NCBI GenBank assembly: GCA_040219735.1
Contig: JAVJRX010000013.1
DNA length: 64,000 nt
Source: Coleofasciculus sp040219735
GTDB taxonomy: Bacteria > Cyanobacteriota > Cyanobacteriia > Cyanobacteriales > Coleofasciculaceae
Strand: one strand, 5' to 3'
Each line of letters starts with the position of its first letter. Within the stretch, counting starts at the first letter, position 1. The notes beneath the pieces were generated by a model. That model saw only the letters and a list, made by a program, of their open reading frames with translations, was not told the DNA's origin and searched no databases. A program made the position numbers and the translations under genes. Below, in pieces: positions 43,319 to 53,056 of the stretch.

Positions 43319-46300
43319 TTAAAAGTACTCTTGAATGAATCCATCAATATCTTCCTTTAGTAATGAAATTGTTGAATAATCCGAAAGACATACACTAGTT
43401 TCTCGACGTATTTGAAACGCTGGATTAACTAATGATTTATTACAGAAATCGCGATACTGATGAGAGAGCCAATTCCAGCTTCCTACTACTGCAAATTTAT
43501 TATCCCAAAACAAGATTCTTTGATTTGTTCCACCACTACGCGAACGGAGTAGACTAGAACCTAATACATCTTTAAGTTTTTTCTCAGCTTCAGCATCATT
43601 ATCATCATTGTTGGCATCATTTCCATTCTCATGACTAAGATATCCATAAATGACTGTTACATTAACACCTCTTTCTACGGCTGAAACAATACTATCGGCA
43701 AACTTTTTGGGTTCATCACCTCGAATCCAGGGGGTAACTATTATGAGTTCTTGTTCTACTTCCTGAATCGCTCTATTGAAATAATCCAAATGTTCACAAT
43801 CACACACTAGAGAACTGCTAGAGGATTGGTAAGGATTGTTTATTGCAGGTTTATACTCTAAAATATATCCATGCTCTCGGATATGCTCAACAAGCTGTCG
43901 GGTATAGCTTCCAGCTTTTTCTAGCCTATAAATATTACCCATCAAAATAAAAAGTTCTTTGGCTCTAGATACAGCGACATTTAGAAGATTTGGTCGTCTG
44001 TTAATCCAATTAACATTATCTTGTGTTCTACAGATCTTTGTAGACAAGATAATTACTTTCTTCTCAGACCCTTGAAAAGTGTGAATGGTTCCAATCGATT
44101 TTTTATCTAACCCAGGAAATTGCTTGGGTAAACGCTGTCTCAATGCATCAGCTTGAGCGCGAAAAGCTGAAATCACACCGATATCTTCTAGTGAGTAACC
44201 TTTCTTACACAAATGCTGGATTAAATCACATATTGCATCGACCTCTTCTTCATTGACATTACCCTTGATGTTTCCCTCAACATGGTAAGCAATTAAGTTT
44301 GATTCCAATAATGGAGTAACTGGTTCAGACTTAACCTCCAATCCATAGTTACCATAGTTAGCGATTTTATTGCAATATTGTATGATGCTATGCTGACAGC
44401 GATAATGCTCAGTCAAACAAATTCCTTGACCTTTATCGTTGTCTTCTCCACTTGCTCCTGCGGCGCGATGATAGGAAGTTGCGCTATATTCTTCCTCTGG
44501 ACTGTAGCGGTGGTAATCAATTTCAGTTAATCCTCTGTCGAGAAATGCTGTTTGACGGTAGTTATGGCGTCTCTGGTCACTTAGAGAGATTATAGGCTCA
44601 ATTTGTAAAGGGTCTCCAACAATAATAGCTTTGTGCGATCGCACCAGTAAGGGAAATGTTTGATGCAGCGGAATCATTCCGGCTTCGTCTACGATTGTGC
44701 GGTCAACACATTCTTCAACCCACGGGAGCATATTTCGTATTGAAAGCAATGCACCAGTGATGACAGGAAACATTAAACTCAGAGCTTTAATATGCTCATC
44801 TAAGTTTTCTGCCATCTTATATTTATCTTTCCGATTTCCTGAGAGAATGCTTGAATATAGTTCTAAACTGGATTTTACGTGGCCTTTATGCTGGAGAGCT
44901 TGCTGAGTAAGAAATTCTTGTGATAGCTGAAATAGCTCCTTATGCTTGTCATGAAAATTTTGATGAAAGGAAGCATAAAAATCTTCCAGTGGAGTTTCTA
45001 ACTTACGTTCTATAGCGGTTATCTCCGAGAACACCTCATATCTTTCTCGCTCTGTACTGCTTAACTTATTAGCAAGTTCTTGTAATCTTCCTTGTATAGT
45101 TATTAGCTCATCTGCTTTATTTAGTCGTCCTCTAACTAACCGTGCTTGTTGAATTAAATCAATCCTATTTCTGGGATTTGCTACAGGAAAAGGGGTATTG
45201 AAGGTGTTTTCGATTGCTGACTGACAAGCTAAAGCTGCCTTGTCTACAATCTGTTTTTCTGTCTTCCCAGTCAGCCAATGCCATAAACGAATCCACCAAG
45301 GTAATCTTCCTTCAGGTAACTGTCGTTCCGCATTATCAAAGTGCAAGTCTATTTTTCGATAAGCGTCTATTGGAAGCTGCTCATAGTCTGCTAATTCATT
45401 TGCTCGTCCCTGAAAGTTGTTTCTAGCGGTTATCGCTTCTTCTAAGCTATGTCGAAGTGTAGGTATTTTTTCTAGAAGATGAGGCAATCTTTCTTCATCT
45501 AAAGCTCTTTGCCTACGTAATCCTAAATAATTAGATTCCTCAGCTAACAGCTCATGCTTAATCCGTATTATTTGCTCCTGTATAAAGTTGATTTTATTCT
45601 CATCAAAATCATTTATATTCAGATAATCTATGGCTTGCTGTAGCTGCTCTATAGCACCTCCGGCTGAGGTAATATTAGTTTTACTTCCCCCTTTTAGATA
45701 GAAAAAAACTTTTGTTGATGATTCTTGCTGTAACAATTCATCTAGCTTTTCAATGACATTCTCAACAGCTTTATTATTGGTACTACTAACAAACGTTAGG
45801 TTGTTGATGTCCTCACCTACTTCAATTAGGCTGAGTGCGCGTTTGACTACCTGTTGAGCGATAATATGAAGAATAAGGGTAGTTTTCCCAGAACCTGGCG
45901 GTCCTTGCACAGCCGTCATGGGTTCTGTTTGAGCGTGTTTCAGTACTGTTAATTGCGAGTGAGATGGTACCTTGGTTGGGAAAGCACCCATGTAAGTGAC
46001 TTCGTGTTCTTCTCGAAGCTGAGGCACACCATGCAGATATTCATAAGCTGGATGACCTGGGTTAAGCCATTTTTTTGAGCCGGATTTGATATCTTTTAGG
46101 TCTCGCCTGAGATTTCCAGAAAATCTGCCTCCTAGAAACTTAAACAAGTACGGCTGCCGCTGAATTTGGTTACGAGAGCGACGAGGTATAACAACCCGCT
46201 CCATCCACTCCTGATAGGTATCAAATGTTAGCTCAAAGGTTGTTTCGAGAAATCGTCGCAGTCCGTCTTGGGTAATCAATTGCTCACGCTGTTCGTCATC

Positions 46301-46684
46301 CAGTCCTAGGAAGGTGGCTAAGTTATCTCCTGCTTCTATGAGTTTCAGGCTGTCTAGGTTCCATCCTTGTTCTTGATACTCTCCCTTGAGGATAGATGTA
46401 ACATCTAAGCTGAACAAAGGACAAAAATGAGTTTTTCCTTTTTCTACATCTAAAACTTGCGGAAAGGACAAAACCCATACTGCCTCTTGTTGACCTTGCT
46501 GCCTTTGGTTAACTTTTAGTTGCAGTTCTGAAAAAGTAGCTGGCTTAATTAATACATTGTCACGTACTAGATTTACAGTGTATTGCTCGGCTACTTCAAT
46601 CCTAGCGTTACTATAATCATCCAAAGCAATGTAGTCGAACCATGCATCGAGAATCGCATCTACCTTCCTAGCTTCGTTCAACAT
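43319..46684 (-). CDS. SF1 helicase fused to PLD-like domain (type II Mokosh-like)
   Basis: The 1121 residues comprise an N-terminal region, a DNA2/NAM7 (COG1112-like) SF1 helicase, and a C-terminal PLD-like domain. The helicase has Walker A GPPGSGKT (261-268), a large coiled-coil insertion (about 340-600), a VDEAGMIPL Walker B (about 663), a TIHTFQGSEKK motif, and NVAVSRAKE motif VI (about 901). The PLD block at about 1049 reads NQRILFWDNKFAVVGSWNW; the catalytic HxK is replaced by NxR. Helicase-PLD fusion is the architecture of the type II Mokosh antiphage protein. Convergent with the lipase operon. Confidence 0.85.
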   Translation of the reverse strand: MLNEARKVDAILDAWFDYIALDDYSNARIEVAEQYTVNLVRDNVLIKPATFSELQLKVNQRQQGQQEAVWVLSFPQVLDVEKGKTHFCPLFSLDVTSILKGEYQEQGWNLDSLKLIEAGDNLATFLGLDDEQREQLITQDGLRRFLETTFELTFDTYQEWMERVVIPRRSRNQIQRQPYLFKFLGGRFSGNLRRDLKDIKSGSKKWLNPGHPAYEYLHGVPQLREEHEVTYMGAFPTKVPSHSQLTVLKHAQTEPMTAVQGPPGSGKTTLILHIIAQQVVKRALSLIEVGEDINNLTFVSSTNNKAVENVIEKLDELLQQESSTKVFFYLKGGSKTNITSAGGAIEQLQQAIDYLNINDFDENKINFIQEQIIRIKHELLAEESNYLGLRRQRALDEERLPHLLEKIPTLRHSLEEAITARNNFQGRANELADYEQLPIDAYRKIDLHFDNAERQLPEGRLPWWIRLWHWLTGKTEKQIVDKAALACQSAIENTFNTPFPVANPRNRIDLIQQARLVRGRLNKADELITIQGRLQELANKLSSTERERYEVFSEITAIERKLETPLEDFYASFHQNFHDKHKELFQLSQEFLTQQALQHKGHVKSSLELYSSILSGNRKDKYKMAENLDEHIKALSLMFPVITGALLSIRNMLPWVEECVDRTIVDEAGMIPLHQTFPLLVRSHKAIIVGDPLQIEPIISLSDQRRHNYRQTAFLDRGLTEIDYHRYSPEEEYSATSYHRAAGASGEDNDKGQGICLTEHYRCQHSIIQYCNKIANYGNYGLEVKSEPVTPLLESNLIAYHVEGNIKGNVNEEEVDAICDLIQHLCKKGYSLEDIGVISAFRAQADALRQRLPKQFPGLDKKSIGTIHTFQGSEKKVIILSTKICRTQDNVNWINRRPNLLNVAVSRAKELFILMGNIYRLEKAGSYTRQLVEHIREHGYILEYKPAINNPYQSSSSSLVCDCEHLDYFNRAIQEVEQELIIVTPWIRGDEPKKFADSIVSAVERGVNVTVIYGYLSHENGNDANNDDNDAEAEKKLKDVLGSSLLRSRSGGTNQRILFWDNKFAVVGSWNWLSHQYRDFCNKSLVNPAFQIRRETSVCLSDYSTISLLKEDIDGFIQEYF

Positions 46685-46840
46685 CCCCTCCAGGCTACCC
46701 TGTATACATTACTGTCCTTTCTAGCATCTTCTAATTCCAATAGCCCAAAACTGGGAGCGATCGCGTGGCAGTACTTGACCCCGATAGATGCGAAATATAG
46801 CATTAAATGAGATACTTGATTAAATGCTTTATTAAATCCG

Positions 46841-47200
46841 ATGGGAACCAAGATTAATCTTGAGAATATTCAAACTCTGACTGACTTTAAGCGAAACGCC
46901 AAAGAGTATGTAGAACGGGTCAAAGCGACAAAATTGCCCCTGGTGCTGACGGTGAATGGGAAAGCTGAGGTGGTGGTGCAAGAAGCACGAGCGTTTCAGG
47001 AGCTTCTCGATCAGTTGGAGCATCTTGAAGAGGAAGTTCACCAGCTTAAGCTGGAAACGTTGCGACGTGAGATTGGTATCGGCATAGAGCAGCTTGAGAA
47101 CGGTCAGTACACCGAACACGATGAGAAGTCTCTGGAAGCCTTTTTTGACGGAATTAAGGTGAGGGGACGGCAGAAGTTGGCTCAAAAAAGCACTCTATGA
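46841..47200 (+). CDS. Type II antitoxin, Phd/YefM family
   Basis: This 119-aa protein has the Phd/YefM fold pattern near its start (IQTLTDFKRNAKEYVERVKA then PLVLTVNGKAEVVVQEA), plus an acidic helical C-terminal half that would wrap the toxin. It overlaps the toxin start by ATGA at 47197-47200. Autoregulation is expected; the AT-rich 46795-46840 with TTAAATGA/TTAAATGC/TTAAATCC repeats is a plausible operator. Confidence 0.9.
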   Translation: MGTKINLENIQTLTDFKRNAKEYVERVKATKLPLVLTVNGKAEVVVQEARAFQELLDQLEHLEEEVHQLKLETLRREIGIGIEQLENGQYTEHDEKSLEAFFDGIKVRGRQKLAQKSTL

Positions 47201-47520
47201 GCCGATTTAAGCTTTCTGACCAGGCAGCGCAGGATATTGAGGATATCTGGAACTACATTGCTCAAGAAAACCCACAGGCTGCTGATAATATCCTTGATAA
47301 GCTCCGAGAACGGTTTTTCCTATTGACCAAGTTTCCAGAGTTGGGACGAGTACGTCCTGACTTAGCTCCTTCTGTGCGGGGTTTTCCAGTGGGTAACTAC
47401 ATTATTTTCTACCGTTCTCTAGAACAGGGGATTGAGATTGTGCGTGTGCTTCGCGGTTCGCGAGACCTAAGACGAATTTTTCAAGTGGCAGAAGAGACGG
47501 AGACAGAAGATACAGAGTGA
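47197..47520 (+). CDS. Type II toxin, RelE/ParE superfamily
   Basis: This 107-aa protein has the ParE-like pattern: FKLSDQAAQDIEDIWNYIAQ, FPELGRVRPDLAPSVRGFPV, then GNYIIFYR and IEIVRVLRGSRDL. The sequence looks closer to ParE (gyrase-poisoning) than to ribosome-dependent RelE, but this is uncertain. It is translated from the overlap with its Phd-type antitoxin. The TA pair lies beside the helicase-PLD gene, a common defence-island arrangement. Confidence 0.9.
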   Translation: MSRFKLSDQAAQDIEDIWNYIAQENPQAADNILDKLRERFFLLTKFPELGRVRPDLAPSVRGFPVGNYIIFYRSLEQGIEIVRVLRGSRDLRRIFQVAEETETEDTE

Positions 47521-47558
47521 GCTTCAGGATTATTCTTCCCACTGCTGCTCTGCCAGAT

Positions 47559-47813
47559 TCATTCGTCCCCCACAACTCTCTTGTAGGTAGCTTCTGGGTT
47601 CTCCATTATCCTACAATCAATCTGTAAGTCAGTTATTTCTGCATTTGGATCTTTTACTTCCTTGCTGATGCGCTCCCTGAGTAATTTCAGAACCTGTTGC
47701 AGGGCATCTTCTATAGACTCTGCTCTGGGTTTCCAGGCTTTTGAGCCTTCTACAAAGTTACCGTTTGGGCTGATCGCTGAGTAGTCAACCATCGCTCTGT
47801 ACTTGTGTTCCAC
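47559..47813 (-). CDS. Hypothetical protein, 84 aa
   Basis: A GTG at 47813, preceded by GGAG, gives an 84-aa protein (EHKYRAMVDYSAISPNGNFV). It has a probable dsRBD/HicB-like alternation of strand and helix: RAESIEDALQQVLKLLRERI followed by ITDLQIDCRIME. ATG at 47792 is the alternative start. The 5' end overlaps the divergent gene at 47805 by 9 bp if both GTG starts are right. Function unknown. Confidence 0.5.
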   Translation of the reverse strand: MEHKYRAMVDYSAISPNGNFVEGSKAWKPRAESIEDALQQVLKLLRERISKEVKDPNAEITDLQIDCRIMENPEATYKRVVGDE

Positions 47814-48872
47814 CTTGTCTATCTCCAGCTACTCTCTGATAATACTGATTTTGCGTTAAATCTAGTCATTCTGGATTTACTGTCAGTTCGGATTCACTCG
47901 GCTCTTGTATTTAAGACGCCCTGGGTTAGGCTGTGGTATCTTTGCAGAGCTTTTGATTTGGCTGGTCGGGGATGTGTCATCTTGCCTGTTCACTTCCTAT
48001 GCCAGGTTCTCCATGTTTCTCTTAGTCGGTTGCGTCAGTGGATCAAAATTGGTAAGTGTTGTGGTGCCTTTAGAAGATGCAACCGAGTTGATGGATGTTT
48101 CTGTATCTGGTTAGGAAGCCTATCTAAAGTTTGTCAAGCCCTGGGCTTAAGAAACTGGGGAGCCGTCGCTACAGTACCCCTGTTTGATATCCTGACACGG
48201 GCTGGCTTGAAAGCCGCCGCCGCAGGAATCCAAGCCCAGCAGCTACAACACAAATCTCACGTAGCAGCTAAATTAAGTCTGCCATCGAAAGAGCGAAAGT
48301 TTCACAGATTGTCTGAGGTTGACCAAATCTTGGGGTGGGGAAAGGAATCCTCCCAGAATCCGGTAGGGGGGCAAGTTCCTTTTTTGCTTCATGTTGGTCC
48401 GTCTAAGGCATTTGTGAGTAAGGGGTTCATCCCCTTTGGTGGATCGCAAGAGACGATCGCCGAATACCTGGGTGTATCATCCAGGACTGTCCGACGACAT
48501 CTGATTGGGGTGGATAGGCGGCAAATTGTGCAAGCTAAAGCTGCCTATCGGAAGATTGAGCAAGCAATGCGCTGGGATGCCGATTTCTACCGCGCTGAGC
48601 CTTCTATTTGGGTTAAATGCGTTGAGAATGCCCCTTGGGGAACTTACGCTTTGCACGAACCGAATGGAGTGAGTTCAGCATCTCGCCCCGGTGGAACCGA
48701 AGTCACCAGCGATCGCTTTTTTGAGTACATGGATAAAACGTGGATTTATCGGTGTAATCTCTACGATTTGGACTACAACCTCAATTCCATGCAAAGAAGC
48801 CGTCGGAATTTCATAAGGGAAGCTAATCGATCGCAAACCAGCGAGCCTGGGGTGGGTTCTAGCCTTTTGTAA
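47805..48872 (+). CDS. HTH-domain protein of plasmid/mobile-element type
   Basis: This 355-aa protein starts from GTG 47805. It has an N-terminal region (VRLWYLCRAFDLAGRGCVIL, then LSRLRQWIKIGKCCGAFRR), a middle with LGLRNWGAVATVPLFDI, and a clear HTH, GGSQETIAEYLGVSSRTVRR. The C-terminal part ends in a conserved-looking YMDKTWIYRCNLYDLDYNL. I recall relatives on cyanobacterial plasmids and element islands, without known function. The start is uncertain because of the overlap with the opposite gene. Confidence 0.65.
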   Translation: MFHLVYLQLLSDNTDFALNLVILDLLSVRIHSALVFKTPWVRLWYLCRAFDLAGRGCVILPVHFLCQVLHVSLSRLRQWIKIGKCCGAFRRCNRVDGCFCIWLGSLSKVCQALGLRNWGAVATVPLFDILTRAGLKAAAAGIQAQQLQHKSHVAAKLSLPSKERKFHRLSEVDQILGWGKESSQNPVGGQVPFLLHVGPSKAFVSKGFIPFGGSQETIAEYLGVSSRTVRRHLIGVDRRQIVQAKAAYRKIEQAMRWDADFYRAEPSIWVKCVENAPWGTYALHEPNGVSSASRPGGTEVTSDRFFEYMDKTWIYRCNLYDLDYNLNSMQRSRRNFIREANRSQTSEPGVGSSLL

Positions 48873-49015
48873 ATAAGTTTTCCTTATGAAAGACAAGATA
48901 AGCCAAACGGTAGCACCGCCCCCCCGACCGGGATAAGAAGGACAAAAGTCACACTTTATTTCTGAGGTTGAAGGGGGGGAAGGGAACCCTTTTGTCTCCC
49001 TATCCCCCTACCGAA

Positions 49016-51454
49016 TCAATACCGCTCCCAATACGGTTGAAACCCCCGCCGCTTCAAAATATCCACCTCCAACCGCTGAATCCGGTTCGTCAACTGCGGG
49101 TTCGGTGTCCCCGTCTCCGCCTCCTGTTCCTCATTCAGCGCCTGAAACTCCTCCAAAGCCGTAAACGGCTGATCCAACGCCACATTCAACTCCGCCAGAG
49201 TTTGACGCGCCGCCAAATAATTGGGATTAATCTCCAACACCCGCTCATAATAAGGCTTCGCCTCCAGATAAAGCTGCTGGGTAAAACGTACTCCACCCAT
49301 CGCCATCAGCGCCCCAATATTATCCGGTTCCCGCGCCAAAATCTCCTGATACGCCTCACTCGCGAGTTCAAAATCCTCCAGCGCCAGGGCGAGTTCCCCC
49401 TTGACAAAATAGGCACTTAAGTTATCAGGATTGCGGGCAATTAACTGCTCAATTTCAGCCTTTGCCAACTCCGGATCATCCTCCGCAATTACCTGTAACC
49501 GCCGCAGTTGAACCGGTGTATTATCGGGATCAACCTGCAGTAGCGCCTCATACAACGCTATCCGTTCCGCATCTGGGGGTAAAACACCCACTAAACTAAA
49601 TAACTCTGGTGGTAAATCCGTAGCAGGTTTCGTCTCCAACCATTCCTCAAGTACCGCCTCAGCTTCCGTTTGAGAAATCCGTTCTGTTTGATAAGCGATC
49701 GCACTCCGTCCCAACTTCACCAGCAAATCATTAGGATTACGGGCGATTAACTGATCATAGATCGCGATCGCGTCATCCGGACGCCCTTGAGCTAAACGAA
49801 TTCCCGCCAACCCCCGTAGGGCGCTATTCACAACATCAGAATTCGGATTCCGTTCAATCAGCGACTGATACCGCCGCGCACTCGCTTCTAAATTTCCTTC
49901 CCGGCGCTCAATCTCAGCCAACAACAGTTCTGGGGTAAAATCAGACGCCCCGGCTTCAGTAGCAGTATACGCCGCGATCGCGTCCCTGGCTTCCGCCAAC
50001 TGATTCTCTTGAATCAACATCTGCGCCACCCGGAAATACAAAAACGGCTCATCCACACCCGCATTAATTAACTGCTGATAAACGGGTAATAACGCCGGAT
50101 CTGGCGGATCTAAAGGAATCAACGCACTCGCCAACGCCCGTCGTTCAGCCGATTCAGACGGTAGCGGTTGCAGCAGGGAAAGCAGGCGCTGTCGTAACTC
50201 ACTGCGAGAAATACGCCCCAATTGACTCTCTAACGCCAACTGTTTCACCACCAAACTCCGATTATTCGGTTGCTGCTGAACAAGCTGCTGGTAAAGATTC
50301 AACGCCGCCGCCCGTTGAGACGGTAACTCACTCAAGACATCCGCCGCTTCCTGAACCAATGCAAACGAAGGATTCTGAGTCTCAGACAGAACCTGACGAT
50401 ACAGCGCCACCCCTTGTTCATACAAATCCGTTCGGCGTTGGTTTCGCCCAATCGACGTCAGCGCCCGTGCTAACGGTAAAGCCGCATCCCCTTCACCCCG
50501 TAAGGGTTCCAACGTTGCCAACGCTTCATTAATCTCTCCTGTCGCCGCATAAGCTTGGGCTAAATCGGCTCGCAATTGAGTCTCTTGTGGGGATTGTCGC
50601 AGTTGATTCGTAAGAATCTGAACCGCTTGAGCCGCATTCCCCGTTTCCCGTAGCGCCAAGGCGTAAGCCCCCGCGACGTTACCGGGAATTTCTTCACCCG
50701 TGGCTTGATACCGATTAAATAATTCTAACCCTTGCTGATAATCGCCACTGTAGGTATAAATTTGAGCCGCCCCCAGAATCGTTTCTGGTGAAGGATTATT
50801 CGCCAACAGTAACTCATAATCCGTCAACGACTCAGCAAACCGCCCTTGATATCCCAACAGTAACGCCCGTTTTGACCGAGCTTGGGTATCATTAGGATTC
50901 TGGTTTAATAAGCCAGTTAATGCTTCAATTCCTCGTGCTTGCCATTCTTGGCGATAAACCCCCATCTCACCCACAGCTTCCAGGGCGGTTTGATTCGTAG
51001 GTTCTCTCTCCAGCACGTCATTATAGGCATTCCAGGCTTCCTGAATCCGCCCCCGGCGTTGATAAGCAATGGCTAATCCTAATTTGGCGTCTAAAGATTG
51101 GGGATTACTGCGTAACGCCCCCTCAAAAGCTTGAATCGCATCATCTACCCATCCTTTCTCTAAAAGTGAGTACCCCTGACGCACCCCTGCTGGAACCCCC
51201 TGGGCTTGAACAGCAGGTACAGCAAAATTGATTGGGGCGATGGGTAATCCCCCGGCTAATCCCAACATCAGGAAACAGGCTAAGACACGGAACCACCGGG
51301 ACGAGTTTTGGTTTTGAGGAGAGGATAAAATTGGTGTTTCAGCTAAACCGCCAGGAGCCCCACGCTGTCCCGAAGGGCAGCGATGGGAAGAATGGCGGGA
51401 GAATTTGTGGGGCTTGCAGGCCCCCGAATTCTCCAATTCATGCTTGTTGCTCAC
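49016..51454 (-). CDS. Exported TPR-repeat protein; N-terminus supplied by the IS end
   Basis: The 812 residues hold an N-terminal hydrophobic segment at about 54-75 (RVLACFLMLGLAGGLPIAPI) ending near AVQAQ, then some 15-18 TPRs to the C-terminus, as in BcsC/PelB-type scaffolds. The first ~40 residues (MSNKHELENSGACKPHKFSR, then RCPSGQRGAPGG) are encoded by the right-end hairpin of the IscB element, so the original start has been replaced. It is likely periplasmic and probably works with the porin-like gene at 53147, from which the IS now separates it. Confidence 0.8.
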   Translation of the reverse strand: MSNKHELENSGACKPHKFSRHSSHRCPSGQRGAPGGLAETPILSSPQNQNSSRWFRVLACFLMLGLAGGLPIAPINFAVPAVQAQGVPAGVRQGYSLLEKGWVDDAIQAFEGALRSNPQSLDAKLGLAIAYQRRGRIQEAWNAYNDVLEREPTNQTALEAVGEMGVYRQEWQARGIEALTGLLNQNPNDTQARSKRALLLGYQGRFAESLTDYELLLANNPSPETILGAAQIYTYSGDYQQGLELFNRYQATGEEIPGNVAGAYALALRETGNAAQAVQILTNQLRQSPQETQLRADLAQAYAATGEINEALATLEPLRGEGDAALPLARALTSIGRNQRRTDLYEQGVALYRQVLSETQNPSFALVQEAADVLSELPSQRAAALNLYQQLVQQQPNNRSLVVKQLALESQLGRISRSELRQRLLSLLQPLPSESAERRALASALIPLDPPDPALLPVYQQLINAGVDEPFLYFRVAQMLIQENQLAEARDAIAAYTATEAGASDFTPELLLAEIERREGNLEASARRYQSLIERNPNSDVVNSALRGLAGIRLAQGRPDDAIAIYDQLIARNPNDLLVKLGRSAIAYQTERISQTEAEAVLEEWLETKPATDLPPELFSLVGVLPPDAERIALYEALLQVDPDNTPVQLRRLQVIAEDDPELAKAEIEQLIARNPDNLSAYFVKGELALALEDFELASEAYQEILAREPDNIGALMAMGGVRFTQQLYLEAKPYYERVLEINPNYLAARQTLAELNVALDQPFTALEEFQALNEEQEAETGTPNPQLTNRIQRLEVDILKRRGFQPYWERY

Positions 51455-52784
51455 AGATTCCTCCTCTTCTTTTCAAAGGTTTAACTTTACTTAAAGCCGC
51501 AGTCTTGTACTTGGTTTTACTGTTGGCGTCGGGCTTTAAACTAAGGCGAGTTCCCAAGTTCTGCATTCCAACAACTTCATAAGCTTTTCCCTCAAACAGA
51601 ACCAAGTCTCGTTGCTTGTAGGGATATCGCTTTTTCTTGATGGCGCGGCGTCCAGGGCTAACCTTATGAGCGCGATACTGCCTTAAGTTCTCGCTGTTGA
51701 GTTTTATACTCCTTGTCCTACGCCCCGAAGATAACTCGCTTCCAGAACGGATTTCCCCATCTCTTGAATCGCGATATTTGGCATCATAGAACTGCTCTAA
51801 TGACCGTTTGTTACAGCGAATCTGTTCAAGCATTAACGGCTTAACTACACGAGTTTGAGTTGTTCCACCAGCGATGATAAACGCATCGTTATAATGGGAT
51901 TTTTCCATCTCTAACTCTCGGCGTTTCCCTTTGGTGATGTAACCAAAGGTGGACTCGTACCGCCCTTCTTCTGTTAACCGCCACCGCACCATTGTCATGA
52001 AGGTTTCACCTTTAAATGACTTGAGCTTTGGTTCCCATCCCAACAGAAACCCTTTCTTTTGGTGGTTTTTGGCAGTATGACACTTGGTACAGAGTGTTAT
52101 CAGATTGGCGGGTCTATCTGTGCGGTCAGGGGGATTCTTCCAGAAACCCAAGTGATGAACTTGCAAGATTGGATGGTCTGCCTTGTTCTTACAGTTCGGG
52201 TTCTGGCACTTGTGTCCATCCCGATGCAGAATATATTCCCGCAGGTTGTCGAAACCGTATTGTTCCCCGTACTGGTATTGCTCCCCCTCAATTTTGGGGT
52301 TCTTGATTTTCTGGATGTCAAAGGCGGCGACTTCAATTGTCACGTTTTTAACAGGGAGAATACGGCATATCTTGTCAATGAGATGATGATGGGTATCTAG
52401 CTTGTGCTGGATACTTGGTGCCAACCAGCCTTCCTTCCTTTTTCGATTGGAAAAACGCGGCTTTCGATATCTGAGTCGATTCCTCCGAGTGCGACGATAC
52501 TTACGCTTTTCAGTAACTCTTTCCGAGACACCCTTAAGCATTTTAAGTTCGCCACCGATGAGTTCTTCTTTCTCATTTACGGCGCTAAAGCCAATGTTTT
52601 CGTACCCTGCATCAATACCCAAATCGACTGGCTGAGTGTACCCGCTTGAACCGTAGACAAGTTGAATCGTGAAAGGGTCACGTCCAACTATCTTGGCTTT
52701 ACCGCTTTTAAGCAGTAATCTGGCTTTTCTTGGGGTTGTGGGCATCAAGGGACACCCATGCTTGTTGATAACGTGGACTTTCAT
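51438..52784 (-). CDS. iscB: IscB RNA-guided nuclease
   Basis: From ATG at 52784 this is a 448-aa IscB. Domains in order: PLMP domain (CPLMPTTPRKARLLLKSGKA, 11-30), RuvC-I GIDAG (Asp58), an arginine-rich bridge helix (RRTRRNRLRYRKPR, 97-110), RuvC-II TIEVA (Glu151), HNH with VHH (209-211) and NLI (227-229) plus zinc cysteines 193, 198, 232 and 235, and RuvC-III SHYNDAF (His297, Asp300). All catalytic residues are intact. IscB is the Cas9 ancestor type that cuts DNA guided by an omegaRNA. The frame extends 19 codons upstream, but that part is omegaRNA sequence. Confidence 0.93.
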   Translation of the reverse strand: MKVHVINKHGCPLMPTTPRKARLLLKSGKAKIVGRDPFTIQLVYGSSGYTQPVDLGIDAGYENIGFSAVNEKEELIGGELKMLKGVSERVTEKRKYRRTRRNRLRYRKPRFSNRKRKEGWLAPSIQHKLDTHHHLIDKICRILPVKNVTIEVAAFDIQKIKNPKIEGEQYQYGEQYGFDNLREYILHRDGHKCQNPNCKNKADHPILQVHHLGFWKNPPDRTDRPANLITLCTKCHTAKNHQKKGFLLGWEPKLKSFKGETFMTMVRWRLTEEGRYESTFGYITKGKRRELEMEKSHYNDAFIIAGGTTQTRVVKPLMLEQIRCNKRSLEQFYDAKYRDSRDGEIRSGSELSSGRRTRSIKLNSENLRQYRAHKVSPGRRAIKKKRYPYKQRDLVLFEGKAYEVVGMQNLGTRLSLKPDANSKTKYKTAALSKVKPLKRRGGICEQQA

Positions 52785-53056
52785 AAACCTAATAAACAGA
52801 GTTTCACCTTGCGGTGTGGTTTCCTTCGCCAAAGTTTTCACGAGGTTTGTCTGTTTTTACACTTTCCCTACCCAACAGGAATGTTTAATAAAAACCGCAG
52901 AGCGTGGAGCTAGGAAACGGGTTGCTAACCCTGTACTTCACGATGGATGGTATTCTCGGAAAACGTAGTATTCCTTGCATAACGGAACACTGAGGCTAAT
53001 CAACAAGGCTCAAGAACTCTTCTCAAGCCCACGCCGTCCCGAAGAGCGGCGCTGGG
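52785..53056 (-). ncRNA. IscB omegaRNA (HEARO-type) region
   Basis: IscB omegaRNAs are transcribed from just upstream of the ORF, with the guide at the 5' end. The spacer here is dense in stems: GGCTCAAGAA/TTCTCAAGCC at 53007-53029, the terminal hairpin at 53028-53056, and CACCTTGCGGTGTGG close to the ORF. The minus-strand text AGGAAACCACACCGC and CAAGGTGAAACT has the HEARO flavour. The guide would lie at or just beyond 53056-53080. The exact 5' end is not determined. Confidence 0.7.

Noticed and set aside
48968..49420. 150-aa plus-strand ORF opposite the TPR gene
   Set aside because: Leu/Arg/Gln-rich low complexity, an antisense reading of the TPR repeats.
52785..52841. N-terminal 19-codon extension of IscB
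   Set aside because: The sequence is omegaRNA-like, and IscB homologues begin at the MKVxVI...PLMP start, which is the ATG at 52784.
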